Positions 40,061-50,318 of a stretch of DNA of 57,298 nt are shown in pieces. The notes beneath the pieces are model-generated. The model did not search any database. It had not been told where the DNA came from and saw only the letters and a program-made list of their open reading frames with translations. Numbering within the stretch: the stretch's first letter is position 1; each line of letters begins with the position of its first letter. A program made the position numbers and the translations under genes. Source of the stretch: Comamonadaceae bacterium. Lineage in GTDB: Bacteria > Pseudomonadota > Gammaproteobacteria > Burkholderiales > Burkholderiaceae_C. The stretch covers positions 1 through 57,298 of the forward strand of contig CANFZT010000004.1 in the NCBI GenBank assembly GCA_947451565.1. The letters are read 5' to 3'.

Positions 40061-41449
40061 ATGGGACTCACGCTTTTTGACAAAATTTGGAACGCACATT
40101 GTGTCGGCTTGCGCGAGGATGGTAAAGAGTTGCTGTACATCGATCGTCACATGGTTCATGATTTGCATGCGCCTCACGCTTTCAAGGAGTTAGGTCGCCA
40201 GGAACGCGAAGTTCGGCGCAAAGACTTGACGTTGGTTGTGCAAGACCATACTGTGTCGACGCGCGGTGATGCCGCATCTGTTTCAGAAAATATGTCAGCC
40301 TCACAAGAGGCTTGTCGTCAACACAAAGTATCTTTCATTGATCATCGTAGTCCGCAACATGGCATCAGCCACATCATTTCAGTGGAACAGGGCTGGGCAT
40401 TGCCTGGGAAAACATTGGCTTGTCCTGACAGTCATGCCTCGACAGTGGGTGCCTTGGGGTGCTTAGCCTTTGGTTGTGGTACGACGGAGTTGGTTCATAT
40501 TCTTGCCACGCAAACGATGGCATTGTCCAAACCACAGCAGATGCGCATCCACCTCACAGGGAAACTTCAGTCTGGCGTGAATGCCAAAGATGTTGCGCTC
40601 CATTTAATTCGAACCGTGGGCATCACGGCGGGTCGAGGTTATGCCGTGGAGTATGCGGGCCCTGTCATCCGTGACATGGACCTTGAAGGGCGAATGACGC
40701 TATGCAACATGACCATCGAGTGGGGGGGCAGAACCTGCCTGATTGCGCCAGATGCCAAGACGGTGGCGTGGTATCAAAATCAGGGGAGTGACATGTCTGC
40801 GCAAACGTTGACATTTGTTTCAGAACAATCAGGCCAACTGTATTCAGACGCTGATGCTAAGTTCGATGTCGAGCTCATCGTGGACTGTGCATCCGTTCAG
40901 CCGCAGATCACTTGGGGCACAGACCCATCGCAAACTATAGGTATTGATGAGGTCATTCCATTGACGAATGGCGCTAGTGCGGATCAACTTGCTCGCCAAA
41001 CTCAAGCACTTGAATACATGGGGCTACAAGCTGGACAGTCTTTGAAAGGGCTTGCAGTGCAGCGTGTTTTCATTGGCTCTTGTACCAATGCCCGCCTTTC
41101 GGATTTGCGTGAAGCTGCGCGCGTTGTTCAGCATCGACGCGTAGCGAAAAACGTGGTGGGGCTTGTTGTACCTGGTTCGACGCAAATCAAGGTGCAAGCA
41201 GAAGCAGAAGGGCTTGATCAAATTTTTATGCAGGCAGGTTTTCAGTGGCATTCTTCTGGCTGTTCCATGTGTGCGGGTGCCAATGGTGAAGTAGGTGAAT
41301 TTGGCGAGCGTTGCGTGGCAACCAGTAATCGCAACTTTGAAAACCGACAAGGGCGTGGCGTTCGAACGCACCTCGCCAGTCCCGCAACCGCTGCCGCATG
41401 TGCGATTGCTGGGTACATTGTGGATGCTGCTGATTTGATTTCATCTTAG
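40061..41449 (+). CDS. Aconitase-family large subunit (LeuC-like hydro-lyase)
   Basis: GLTLFDKIWNAHCV; CPDSHASTVGALGCLAFGCGTTELVHILATQT; GSCTNARLSDLREAARVV; CSMCAGANGE. Not in a leu operon. Confidence 0.93.
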   Translation: MGLTLFDKIWNAHCVGLREDGKELLYIDRHMVHDLHAPHAFKELGRQEREVRRKDLTLVVQDHTVSTRGDAASVSENMSASQEACRQHKVSFIDHRSPQHGISHIISVEQGWALPGKTLACPDSHASTVGALGCLAFGCGTTELVHILATQTMALSKPQQMRIHLTGKLQSGVNAKDVALHLIRTVGITAGRGYAVEYAGPVIRDMDLEGRMTLCNMTIEWGGRTCLIAPDAKTVAWYQNQGSDMSAQTLTFVSEQSGQLYSDADAKFDVELIVDCASVQPQITWGTDPSQTIGIDEVIPLTNGASADQLARQTQALEYMGLQAGQSLKGLAVQRVFIGSCTNARLSDLREAARVVQHRRVAKNVVGLVVPGSTQIKVQAEAEGLDQIFMQAGFQWHSSGCSMCAGANGEVGEFGERCVATSNRNFENRQGRGVRTHLASPATAAACAIAGYIVDAADLISS

Positions 41450-41456
41450 GATAACC

Positions 41457-42053
41457 ATGCTGCCTTTTGTTGAAGTCCAGGGTGTCGCAATCCCCATGCC
41501 TATGGATGATGTGAACACAGATCAAATCATCCCCTCCAAATATCTCAAAGACCTTCATGCGGATTTGGCAGAAGGGTTCTTGGCGTTTCAAAGGCGTCGA
41601 CTTGATGGCACGATCATGACCGACTTTGTTTTGGAACGACCTGAATTTAAGAGAGCGCCGATTTTGGTGGTGGGTACAAATTTTGGTTGTGGTAGTTCTA
41701 GAGAGCACGCGGTATGGGCTGTGCAGGCTTTTGGGATTCGCTGTGTGATTGGCCATCAACTGGCTGAGTTTTTCATTGAGAATTGTTTGAAAAATGCGGT
41801 GTTACCTGTTCAGCTTGATGCGGCCCGACATCAGCAACTGATGCAAGATGTAATTTTGGCGGATGGCCGTTCTGATATGCAAGTCGATCTGCTCAATTGC
41901 CAAATTCGTAGTCCCAGCGGTGGGGTCATGACATTTGAGATAGATTCTCAACAGCGTCGCATGCTGCTCGAAGGCCTAGATGAAATCGAGATGACGTTTA
42001 AAAACATGGCGGACATTGAGCGCTGGGAGCGCTGCAATCAAATTTCAAAATGA
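41457..42053 (+). CDS. Aconitase-family small subunit (LeuD-like hydro-lyase)
   Basis: DDVNTDQIIPSKYLK; GTNFGCGSSREHAVWAVQAFGIRCVIG. Confidence 0.93.
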   Translation: MLPFVEVQGVAIPMPMDDVNTDQIIPSKYLKDLHADLAEGFLAFQRRRLDGTIMTDFVLERPEFKRAPILVVGTNFGCGSSREHAVWAVQAFGIRCVIGHQLAEFFIENCLKNAVLPVQLDAARHQQLMQDVILADGRSDMQVDLLNCQIRSPSGGVMTFEIDSQQRRMLLEGLDEIEMTFKNMADIERWERCNQISK

Positions 42054-42168
42054 AAAATTGGTAACGTGTGTGATTGGTTTCTTGACCTGGTCTCAAACCA
42101 AGGGTCTGCTGATTAAAATTACGCGATTCCCTATCAAATAATCTGTGATATACTTTCGTTTTTCCAGA

Positions 42169-42245
42169 GCGGCTGTAGCTCAGCTGGATAGAGTACTTGG
42201 CTACGAACCAAGGGGTCGTGGGTTCGATTCCTGCCAGCCGCACCA
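42169..42245 (+). tRNA. tRNA-Arg(ACG)
   Basis: gcggctgtagctcagctggatagagtacttggctacgaaccaaggggtcgtgggttcgattcctgccagccgcacca. Confidence 0.95.
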
Positions 42246-42254
42246 AATTGAACA

Positions 42255-42286
42255 AGGGTTTACATCTTCGGATGTAGACCCTTTTT
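42255..42286 (+). terminator. Intrinsic terminator after tRNA-Arg
   Basis: agggtttacatc-TTCG-gatgtagaccct followed by T run; 12-bp stem with UUCG loop. Confidence 0.85.
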
Positions 42287-42327
42287 CTTTGGTACGTCTT
42301 TTTACTTTCGGTGCATAAAATTCTTCT

Positions 42328-42774
42328 ATGAAAAAACACATTGCTATTTCTGGTTTGGCGGCGCTGACCGGTGTTGTGGTTCTTGGTCTGAGTGGCTGTG
42401 CCACCCCTGTTGCTAAACCTGCGTTTTATCCAAATGCGCACTATCAATACGTGGGTCCAGCGCAAGCCCAAGCAGACGCCCAGGCGTGTGCGAATTTAGC
42501 TCAACAGTCAGAGGTTGGCGCAGTGAACAAAGTGGATGCAGGTCGTGCGGCTGCGGCAGGCGCTGCAGGTGTGGGTACGGCGGGAGTTGTTGGCTCATTG
42601 CTCAGCGGTCATAAGCCGGATTTGAAGAACATAGCCGCCGGTGCGGCAGCGATTGGCGCAGGGGGTGCTGCGGCAACAGCGGCAGGCCAGTCTGTAGGCG
42701 GCAGCAGTTTGTATCGCCAGTTCGTGCAGCAATGTTTGGCGGAACGCGGCTATCAAGTGATTGGCTGGCACTGA
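42328..42774 (+). CDS. Lipoprotein with glycine-zipper-like region
   Basis: Lipobox LSGCA; GRAAAAGAAGVGTAGVVGSLLSG...AAGAAAIGAGGAAATAAGQ. Confidence 0.8.
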   Translation: MKKHIAISGLAALTGVVVLGLSGCATPVAKPAFYPNAHYQYVGPAQAQADAQACANLAQQSEVGAVNKVDAGRAAAAGAAGVGTAGVVGSLLSGHKPDLKNIAAGAAAIGAGGAAATAAGQSVGGSSLYRQFVQQCLAERGYQVIGWH

Positions 42775-42787
42775 TTTTTTGTCGGCT

Positions 42788-43351
42788 ATGAGCAAAGCTT
42801 TCACGCGCGAAACGGATGCGGATGATGAAGACATCACCTTACCGCCATTGCCTGTCGGCAGTAAAAACTACATCACACCGCAAGGCTATGTGGTGCTTCG
42901 TGCGGAGCTGTTTGAGCTGATTGACAACGAGCGTCCACGCATCGTGGAAATCGTGCATTGGGCCGCCAGCAATGGCGATCGCTCAGAAAATGGTGATTAC
43001 CTTTACGGTAAAAAACGCCTGCGCGAGATTGACCGCCGAATTCGCTTTTTGACCAAACGTCTAGAGATTGCCGAAGTCACCGACCCCAGCGTGCATCATG
43101 GCAGCGATCAAGTGTTTTTTGGGGCAACGGTGACCTATGTGGATGAAGCAGAGACAGAACGCACGGTCACCATCATGGGGATTGACGAGGCGGATAGTTT
43201 GAAGGCCCAAGTGACATGGGTGTCACCCATTGCGCGTGCTTTGCTCAAGGCCCGCGAAGGTGATGTGGTGAAGCTGGTCACGCCCGTGGGCGTGCAGGAT
43301 GTTGAAGTGGTTGAGGTGCGTTATCCCGCACCGCCTGCTCAAAAAGCTTAG
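42788..43351 (+). CDS. greB: Transcription elongation factor GreB
   Basis: GSKNYITPQGYVVLRAELFELIDNERPRIVEIVHWAASNGDRSENGDYLYGKKRLREIDRRIRFL. Confidence 0.96.
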   Translation: MSKAFTRETDADDEDITLPPLPVGSKNYITPQGYVVLRAELFELIDNERPRIVEIVHWAASNGDRSENGDYLYGKKRLREIDRRIRFLTKRLEIAEVTDPSVHHGSDQVFFGATVTYVDEAETERTVTIMGIDEADSLKAQVTWVSPIARALLKAREGDVVKLVTPVGVQDVEVVEVRYPAPPAQKA

Positions 43352-45612
43352 GCTTCGCGGCCTACACCCGACACTACGCGCTGCGCTTGCAGCACAGACG
43401 GTACGCGGCGCAAGCTACCCAGCACAGCCTCTAGGTGCGCCTTGTCGCGCACCGAGAAGATAAAGCGCAAATCAGTGGCCTCTTGACCGCTCACTTCATC
43501 GGCCATCAACACATGGGTAATGTCCGCTTCGGCACTGGTGATGGCCGAGGCCACGCGGGCCAATACACCTTTGCCGTTGCTCACGGTGACCACTGCAGCG
43601 ACTTCAAATGCGCGTGTGGGTTCTTCGGCCCATTCCACCGCAATGAAGCGTTCGGTGTCTTTTTGCTTCAAGCGTTGGCCGACGCCGCACTGGTCGGTGT
43701 GCACGACCAAACCTTCGCCACGACCTAGATAGCCGATGATGGCGTCACCCGGTACTGGACGGCAGCAAGTGGCATATTGCACCGAAGCGTTTTCGCTGCC
43801 ATCCACCATCACGCTGCCCTGCGACACAGTTTCGTGGGCGGTAAAGCGCTCTCGGCTCAGCAGCAAAGCGTCGGGTTTAAGGCCGGTGTCTGATAGCAAT
43901 GTCGCCAAGCGTTTGGCCACAATGCTGGCCACGCGTTTGCCCAGGCCAATGTCAGTGAGTAACTCGGCTTTGGTTTTACTTCCGGTGAAGTGCAGTAGTT
44001 TTTCCCAAATGGGGGCATATTTCTCGTCTTGTGCAGGCAAGTCTTCAATGCCTTCAGCGCGCAGCGCTTGAGCCAACAGTTTTTTGCCGAGGCCTTGCGA
44101 CTCAGAATGCGCCATGGTCTTGAGGTAATGGCGAATTTTTGAGCGTGCGCGCCCAGTGCGCACAAAGCCTAGCCATGCAGGGTTGGGTGATGCGACAGCA
44201 GAGGTGACCACTTCGACGATGTCGCCATTGCGTAATTCGGTACGCAGCGGCACTTGCTCGCCGTTGACTTTAGCCGCCATCGTGCGGTCGCCCACATCGC
44301 TGTGCACGGCGTAGGCAAAGTCCACGATGGTCGCGCCGCGTGGCATGGCCATGATCTTGCTCTTGGGCGTGAACACGTACACCGCATCTGGGAACAAGTC
44401 GACTTTGACATGGTCCCAAAATTCGGTGGCATCGCGTGTTTCGTCTTGGATGTCCAGCAACGATTGCAGCCACTTGTTGCCCAAATTGGCGTTGGCTTCG
44501 TTGCTAGAACCTTTGTCTTTGTAAAGCCAATGTGCAGCCACGCCTGTTTCGGCCACCAAGTGCATTGCTTCTGTGCGCATTTGAAACTCCACGTTCAAGC
44601 CCGATGGACCCACAATGGTGGTGTGCAGTGACTGATAACCGTTGAGCTTGGCAATGGCAATATGGTCTTTGAACTTGCCCGGCACCGGCTTGTACATCTG
44701 ATGCAGCACGCCGAGGGCGGTGTAGCAGTCGATCACTTCAGGCAGGATCAGGCGAAAACCATAGATGTCGGTCACTTGCGCAAAGCTCAGGTGCTTGCCG
44801 TCCATCTTTTTGTAAATCGAGTACAGCGTTTTTTCGCGACCGGAGATGCGCACTTTGAGGCCTGCTTTGGCAAAAGAGGCTTCGACCTCTTGCTCCACCT
44901 TTTGCATCAAATCGCGGCGACGGTGACGGGCTTTTTGAATCGCCTTGCTCAGCACCTTATGACGCCATGGCCACAGATGTTGAAACGCTAGCTCTTGCAG
45001 TTCGCGGTAGGTTTGGTTCAGTCCCAAGCGGTGGGCGATAGGGGCATAAATTTCGAGCGTTTCGTTGGAGATGCGGCCCCACTTGGCACGGGGCATATCG
45101 CCCATGGTGCGCATGTTGTGGCTGCGGTCTGCCAGCTTGATCAGGATGACGCGTACATCGCGCGCCATGGCCAGCAGCATCTTGCGGAACGACTCAGCTT
45201 GGTTTTCTTCGCGGGTGTTGAACTCCAGCTTGTCTAGCTTGGTCAGTCCATCGACCAAATCGGCGACTTGGATGCCAAAGCGCTCGATCAAATCAGTCTT
45301 GGTGATGCCGCAGTCTTCCATCGCGTCGTGTAGCAGAGCGGCCGATAGAGCCTGTGCGTCTAGCTTCCATTCTGCGCATTGCGCGGCCACGGCGATGGGG
45401 TGCGTGATGTAGGGCTCGCCGCTGTTGCGCAGCTGACCCAAATGGGCTTCATCCGCATAGCGGTAAGCACGGCGCACCATGTCCAAGCCCTCGGGATTGA
45501 GGTAGCCTAGTTTTTCCGTCAATGCAGCAAAGCTGGCCGCAGCTGCATTGGCGGCAGCCGCACTTCCCGAAAGGGAAGCGGGGGGCTTTAACGTGGATTG
45601 GGTAACGCTCAT
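43348..45612 (-). CDS. spoT: Bifunctional (p)ppGpp synthetase/hydrolase, RelA/SpoT family
   Basis: HD domain LLHDAMEDCG, RelA domain, TGS (VYVFTPKSKIMAMPRGATIVDFAYAVHSDVG), ACT domain; next to rpoZ-gmk. Confidence 0.94.
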   Translation of the reverse strand: MSVTQSTLKPPASLSGSAAAANAAAASFAALTEKLGYLNPEGLDMVRRAYRYADEAHLGQLRNSGEPYITHPIAVAAQCAEWKLDAQALSAALLHDAMEDCGITKTDLIERFGIQVADLVDGLTKLDKLEFNTREENQAESFRKMLLAMARDVRVILIKLADRSHNMRTMGDMPRAKWGRISNETLEIYAPIAHRLGLNQTYRELQELAFQHLWPWRHKVLSKAIQKARHRRRDLMQKVEQEVEASFAKAGLKVRISGREKTLYSIYKKMDGKHLSFAQVTDIYGFRLILPEVIDCYTALGVLHQMYKPVPGKFKDHIAIAKLNGYQSLHTTIVGPSGLNVEFQMRTEAMHLVAETGVAAHWLYKDKGSSNEANANLGNKWLQSLLDIQDETRDATEFWDHVKVDLFPDAVYVFTPKSKIMAMPRGATIVDFAYAVHSDVGDRTMAAKVNGEQVPLRTELRNGDIVEVVTSAVASPNPAWLGFVRTGRARSKIRHYLKTMAHSESQGLGKKLLAQALRAEGIEDLPAQDEKYAPIWEKLLHFTGSKTKAELLTDIGLGKRVASIVAKRLATLLSDTGLKPDALLLSRERFTAHETVSQGSVMVDGSENASVQYATCCRPVPGDAIIGYLGRGEGLVVHTDQCGVGQRLKQKDTERFIAVEWAEEPTRAFEVAAVVTVSNGKGVLARVASAITSAEADITHVLMADEVSGQEATDLRFIFSVRDKAHLEAVLGSLRRVPSVLQAQRVVSGVGREA

Positions 45613-45636
45613 ACTGTTTACTTTACTCCCAATAAA

Positions 45637-45662
45637 AAAGCACCGACGCTGCGGTGCTTTTT
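45637..45662 (-). terminator. Intrinsic terminator between rpoZ and spoT (hairpin with A/T tracts on both sides)
   Basis: aaaaagcaccg-acgctg-cggtgcttttt. Confidence 0.65.
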
Positions 45663-45681
45663 AACTGGGGAAGACCCCGAT

Positions 45682-45885
45682 TTAGCCGGGTACTTTTTTC
45701 AGCATCTCAATGCCAATTTGACCAGCTGCAATTTCGCGCAAAGCGGTCACGCCTGGCTTGTTTTTGCTTTCAACCTTAGGTGTGTGACCTTGGCTGAGCA
45801 TACGAGCGCGATAAGTGGCGCACAGCACCAATTGAAAGCGGTTAGGAATCTGCTCGAGACAGTCTTCAACGGTAATGCGGGCCAT
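45682..45885 (-). CDS. rpoZ: RNA polymerase omega subunit
   Basis: [30 protein letters not shown]...; between gmk and spoT. Confidence 0.96.
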   Translation of the reverse strand: MARITVEDCLEQIPNRFQLVLCATYRARMLSQGHTPKVESKNKPGVTALREIAAGQIGIEMLKKVPG

Positions 45886-45901
45886 GTGGGTACTCCAGAA
45901 T

Positions 45902-46525
45902 TCAGGTGATGTTCAGGGCTTGAAAGATCTCAGCCCGAGCCCGGCGCTGAGCCAGGTATTTGAGGCGCTGTGCATGCACGATCGCTTTCAGGTCGAACAA
46001 GGCCGTCTCAAACATTTCATTGATTATAACGTAGTCAAATTCTTTGGCCTGTGCCATCTCGTCGGCGGCGTTTTGCAGGCGCAGCTCAATGATGTCAGGT
46101 GCATCTTCGCCACGGTTGTGCAGGCGCGACTTCAGCTCCTCCCAGCTCGGTGGCAGGATGAAGATGAGCACCGCATTGGCAAACAGTTTCTTGACTTGAA
46201 TCGCGCCTTGGAAGTCGATCTCCAAAATCACATCTGCGCCCTGGGCAATGCGGTCTTCAATGGCTTTGCGCGAGGTGCCGTAGCGTTGGCCGTGCACATT
46301 GGCCCATTCCAAGAACGCGTTGGAGGCGACCATTTGATCGAACTCAGGCAGCGACACAAAGAAGTATTCGCGGCCATGCTTTTCTTGACCGCGTGGCTGG
46401 CGCGTGGTGTGCGACACAGAAGGGCGCACTTTGGCGTCTAGCTCCATCAAGGCTTTGACGAGGCTCGATTTGCCAGCCCCGCTGGGGGCTGCGACCACAA
46501 AGAGGTTGCCGGGGAAGTTGTCCAT
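45902..46525 (-). CDS. gmk: Guanylate kinase
   Basis: [44 protein letters not shown]. Confidence 0.97.
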   Translation of the reverse strand: MDNFPGNLFVVAAPSGAGKSSLVKALMELDAKVRPSVSHTTRQPRGQEKHGREYFFVSLPEFDQMVASNAFLEWANVHGQRYGTSRKAIEDRIAQGADVILEIDFQGAIQVKKLFANAVLIFILPPSWEELKSRLHNRGEDAPDIIELRLQNAADEMAQAKEFDYVIINEMFETALFDLKAIVHAQRLKYLAQRRARAEIFQALNIT

Positions 46526-47436
46526 TATTCGATGTTCTGTACTTGTTCGCGGAGTTGTTCGATCAACACTTTCATGTCCACCGAAATACGGGTCATTTCC
46601 ATGGTGGCTGACTTGGAGCCCAAAGTGTTGGCCTCGCGGTGCAGCTCTTGAATGAGGAAGTCCAAACGCTTGCCCACCCCCTCGGCCTTGCCGCCTTTGG
46701 CGAGCAAGTTATCCATCTCGTCAAAGTGAGACACCAAGCGGGTCAGCTCTTCGGCCACATCAATGCGAATGGCAAACGAGGTGGCTTCGGTCAACGCGCG
46801 GTCTTGTGCGGCTTCGGGCAGGGTTGTGCCTTCGGTCAAAGCCATGGCTTCGCGCCAACGCTCTAAAAACCGCAAACGCTGTTGCTCCACGAGTTGCGGT
46901 ACCAGTGGGGCAGCTTGTGTAGCCAACACGCGCAGCTGGGCAATGCGCTCGCGCAGGGTTTGGCCAAGGCGTGCGCCTTCGCGCTCGCGGGCGTCGCTCA
47001 GTTGTGTCAGGGTGGTTTGGGCCAGCTTCAACACGGCAGGGCCAATGTCGGCCGGCGCGCCAGACTGGGCCGTGGCCAAGCGCAACACATCGGCCACCGA
47101 CAGGCCGTTGGCCTTGGGCAAGTGCGCGTGTACCAGATCTTGCACGCTCAGCAGGCGTTGCAGCAGGGCGGGGGTGGGCTCTGAAAAGCTGGTGTCAGCC
47201 GTGCTTTCAAGGTTGGCGCGCACTTCCACCTTGCCGCGCTTGAGGTGCTGGGTGACGAGTTCGCGCATGGCAGCCTCGTGCTGGCGCAGCTCTTCGGGCA
47301 TCTTGAACGTCAGGTCCAAAAAGCGGCTGTTGACCGAGCGAATCTCTAGCCCCAAGCGCAAGGCTGGGCTGTTGGCGGTGTCAGAGGCGAGCTCGGTTTG
47401 CGCGCTGGCATAACCGGTCATGCTGTAAATGGGCAT
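46525..47436 (-). CDS. YicC-family endoribonuclease
   Basis: [15 protein letters not shown]...[20 protein letters not shown]-terminal [17 protein letters not shown]. Confidence 0.95.
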   Translation of the reverse strand: MPIYSMTGYASAQTELASDTANSPALRLGLEIRSVNSRFLDLTFKMPEELRQHEAAMRELVTQHLKRGKVEVRANLESTADTSFSEPTPALLQRLLSVQDLVHAHLPKANGLSVADVLRLATAQSGAPADIGPAVLKLAQTTLTQLSDAREREGARLGQTLRERIAQLRVLATQAAPLVPQLVEQQRLRFLERWREAMALTEGTTLPEAAQDRALTEATSFAIRIDVAEELTRLVSHFDEMDNLLAKGGKAEGVGKRLDFLIQELHREANTLGSKSATMEMTRISVDMKVLIEQLREQVQNIE

Positions 47437-47559
47437 GGGGTGGCGTTTCGTATCAAAGACAAGATTATCTCAGGCTCGCAGCCGCACTTTTGGGCTCGGG
47501 CAGGGGCAATGCAGATTGGTCGACAATTGATGCTTTATCGAACCGCTCAAAGCCAGAAA

Positions 47560-48294
47560 ATGACCACCACCTTGCCCGCCTCTCGCCACACCCGTGCTGC
47601 CGACCAACTGCGCCCCGTGCGCATCACCCGTCACTACACCATGCACGCCGAAGGCTCGGTGCTGATTGAATTTGGCCACACCAAAGTGCTGTGCACCGCG
47701 TCAGTGGAAGAGAAGGTGCCGGGCCATAAAAAAGGCTCGGGCGAAGGCTGGGTCACCGCCGAATACGGCATGCTGCCACGCGCCACCCACACACGCAGCG
47801 ACCGCGAAGCCGCACGCGGCAAGCAATCGGGCCGCACCCAAGAAATTCAGCGCCTCATTGGCCGCTCGATGCGCGCTGTGTTTGACCTGAAGAAGCTTGG
47901 CGAGCGCACCATCCATCTCGACTGCGACGTGTTGCAAGCCGACGGCGGCACGCGCACCGCCAGCATCACGGGTGCCTTTGTGGCCGCGCAAGATGCGGTG
48001 AACAAACTCATCGCCGCAGGCAAGCTGACCGAGAGCCCCATCACCCAAGGTGTGGCGGCGATTTCGGTAGGCATGCTGGGCGACTTGCCTTTGCTCGACT
48101 TGGAATACACCGAAGACTCAGGCTGCGACACCGACATGAACGTGGTCATGACCAGCGCTGGCCACTACGTGGAAGTGCAGGGCACGGCCGAAGGGCTGCC
48201 TTTCACCCGCGACCAAATGAACGCCTTGCTGGCCTTGGCCGAAAAAGGCGTGCGCGAACTCATCGCCATGCAGCAAGAAGCTTTGGCCTCCTAA
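47560..48294 (+). CDS. rph: Ribonuclease PH
   Basis: [92 protein letters not shown]. Confidence 0.97.
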   Translation: MTTTLPASRHTRAADQLRPVRITRHYTMHAEGSVLIEFGHTKVLCTASVEEKVPGHKKGSGEGWVTAEYGMLPRATHTRSDREAARGKQSGRTQEIQRLIGRSMRAVFDLKKLGERTIHLDCDVLQADGGTRTASITGAFVAAQDAVNKLIAAGKLTESPITQGVAAISVGMLGDLPLLDLEYTEDSGCDTDMNVVMTSAGHYVEVQGTAEGLPFTRDQMNALLALAEKGVRELIAMQQEALAS

Positions 48295-48297
48295 GCC

Positions 48298-48915
48298 ATG
48301 ACCGCGCCGATGATGCAAATCGTTCTGGCCTCTAACAACAAAGGCAAGCTCGCCGAGTTGCAAGCCATGTTTGCGCCTTTGGGGGTCGAACTGGTGCGCC
48401 AAGGCGATTTGCACATTGGCGAAGCCGAAGAGCCGTTTCACACCTTTGTTGAAAACGCCCTGGCCAAAGCCCGCCATGCCGCTCGCGAAAGTGGCTTGCC
48501 TGCGGTGGCCGACGATGCAGGCCTGTGCGTGGACGCCTTTGGCGGCCTGCCCGGAGTACAGACCGCTTTTTATGCCACCCAGTTTGGCTATGAGAAAAGC
48601 GACGACAACAACGTGCGTGCCTTGCTCGAGCAAATGGCGAACATCGACAACCGCCGCGCCGCCTTGGTCAGTACCCTCGTGGCCGTGCGCCACCCTGATG
48701 ACCCCGAGCCGCTGATTGCCGTGGGCCGTGCGGTGGGCGAAATTACGCGTGCGCCTGTGGGTGCGAATGGCTTTGGCTTTGACCCCATCATGTTCATCCC
48801 GCGCTTTGGCAAAACCTTTGCCGAGCTGCCCATCGAGGTGAAAAACGCCAACAGCCACCGTGGTCAAGCCGCACAGCAAATGCTCGCGCTCATGCGTGAG
48901 CGTTGGTTCGCTTAA
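48298..48915 (+). CDS. rdgB: XTP/dITP pyrophosphatase (RdgB/HAM1)
   Basis: IVLASNNKGKLAELQAMF; GLPAVADDAGLCVDAFGG; GANGFGFDPIMFIP. Confidence 0.96.
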   Translation: MTAPMMQIVLASNNKGKLAELQAMFAPLGVELVRQGDLHIGEAEEPFHTFVENALAKARHAARESGLPAVADDAGLCVDAFGGLPGVQTAFYATQFGYEKSDDNNVRALLEQMANIDNRRAALVSTLVAVRHPDDPEPLIAVGRAVGEITRAPVGANGFGFDPIMFIPRFGKTFAELPIEVKNANSHRGQAAQQMLALMRERWFA

Positions 48916-48925
48916 AGCTACGCCG

Positions 48926-50140
48926 ATGACCCAAGACATCCAACACCTCATGCGCCCCGGCACGCTGTCGCTCAGCAGCTTGCCGCCGCTCTCGCTGTAT
49001 GTGCATTTGCCGTGGTGCTTGAAGAAGTGCCCGTACTGCGATTTCAACTCGCACGAAATGCAAAGCAGCGTGGGCGGCGAACTGCCCGAGCAGCGCTACC
49101 TCGACGCCCTGTGTGCCGACCTAGAGCACAGCCTGCCCCTCATCTGGGGCCGCAGTGTGCACAGCATCTTCATTGGGGGCGGCACGCCCAGCTTGTTTTC
49201 GCCTGCTGCGATTGATCGGCTCATCAGCGACATGCGTGCGCGTTTGGCGCTGGAGGCCGATTGCGAAATCACGCTAGAAGCCAACCCCGGCACGTTTGAA
49301 AAAGACCGCTTCCGCGCCTTCCGCGCCGCAGGCGTGACCCGCTTGTCGGTGGGCGTGCAAAGCTTTAATGACCAACACTTGCAAGCCTTGGGGCGCGTAC
49401 ACAACCGCGCCCAAGCCATTGCCGCATTAGAAGAAGCACGCGAAGCCTTTGACACCTTCAACCTCGACCTGATGTACGCCTTGCCCGGCCAAACGCTGGC
49501 GCAGTTGGACGAAGACCTTGACATGGCTTTGTCCCTGCAGCCCCCACATTTGTCGGTGTATCACCTGACGATCGAGCCCAACACCGTCTTTGCCAAATTC
49601 CCGCCCCAAGTTCCGGAAGACGACGACGCCTACGCCATGCTCGACCGCATCACCGAGCGCACCGCCACCGTGGGACTGCACCGCTACGAAGTGTCGGCCT
49701 ACGCCAAAGACAACCACCGTTGCTGGCACAACCTTAACTACTGGCAGTTTGGCGACTACCTAGGTATAGGCGCTGGCGCACATAGCAAACTGAGCTTTGC
49801 ACACCGTGTGCTGCGCCAAGTGCGCAACCGCGACCCGCGCCTGTTCATGGACCACGCGCTAGACAGCAAGCGCGCAGACCGCGCTGTGGCTCAAAGCACC
49901 GAAGTGGCCCGCGCCGAGCTGCCGTTTGAGTTCATGCTCAACGCCTTGCGCCTGCGCCACGGCTTTTCGTTGGCCGACTTCACCGAACGAACGGGCTTGC
50001 CTGTGACTGCTATTCAGTCGGCCTTGGCCGAGGCCGAAGCCAAAGGCCTCATCACACGCGACTTTCAGCGCGTGGTGCCCACCGAGCGCGGCTTTGATTT
50101 CTTGAGTGATTTGCAATCTTTGTTTTTGTCTGAGACCTGA
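48926..50140 (+). CDS. hemW: Radical SAM heme chaperone HemW-like
   Basis: LYVHLPWCLKKCPYCDFNSH; FIGGGTPSLFSP; YEVSAYAKDNHRCWHNLNYWQFGDYLGIGAGAHSKL. Confidence 0.96.
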   Translation: MTQDIQHLMRPGTLSLSSLPPLSLYVHLPWCLKKCPYCDFNSHEMQSSVGGELPEQRYLDALCADLEHSLPLIWGRSVHSIFIGGGTPSLFSPAAIDRLISDMRARLALEADCEITLEANPGTFEKDRFRAFRAAGVTRLSVGVQSFNDQHLQALGRVHNRAQAIAALEEAREAFDTFNLDLMYALPGQTLAQLDEDLDMALSLQPPHLSVYHLTIEPNTVFAKFPPQVPEDDDAYAMLDRITERTATVGLHRYEVSAYAKDNHRCWHNLNYWQFGDYLGIGAGAHSKLSFAHRVLRQVRNRDPRLFMDHALDSKRADRAVAQSTEVARAELPFEFMLNALRLRHGFSLADFTERTGLPVTAIQSALAEAEAKGLITRDFQRVVPTERGFDFLSDLQSLFLSET

Positions 50141-50191
50141 ACGTCAAAAACAGGCCAAAGAACCATTACAATATTGCCTGAAATTCAACAA

Positions 50192-50281
50192 GGAAGCGTG
50201 GCAGAGTGGTTGAATGCACCGGTCTTGAAAACCGGCGAAGGTGTGAGCCTTCCGTGAGTTCGAATCTCACCGCTTCCGCCA
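50192..50281 (+). tRNA. tRNA-Ser(TGA)
   Basis: ggaagcgtggcagagtggttgaatgcaccggtcttgaaaaccggcgaaggtgtgagccttccgtgagttcgaatctcaccgcttccgcca; long variable arm. Confidence 0.96.
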
Positions 50282-50289
50282 GTTAGTAA

Positions 50290-50318
50290 GCAAAAACGCC
50301 CCTCACGGGGCGTTTTTC
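50290..50318 (+). terminator. Intrinsic terminator after tRNA-Ser
   Basis: aaaaacgcccc-tca-cggggcgttttt. Confidence 0.8.

Noticed and set aside
40061-42053. Annotation as biosynthetic leuC/leuD
   Set aside because: No leuA/leuB context, adjacent ICL-family lyase and catabolic genes; left as LeuCD-like hydro-lyase without gene symbols.
41998-42471. 157-aa minus-strand ORF across tRNA-Arg
   Set aside because: Contains the antisense tRNA translation (LAGIEPTTPWFVAKYSIQLSYSRSG) and overlaps leuD-like and lipoprotein genes; spurious.
48118-49047. 309-aa minus-strand ORF over rdgB/hemW (His/Gly-rich)
   Set aside because: Antisense to two well-supported genes; composition reflects the high-GC complement of their codons.
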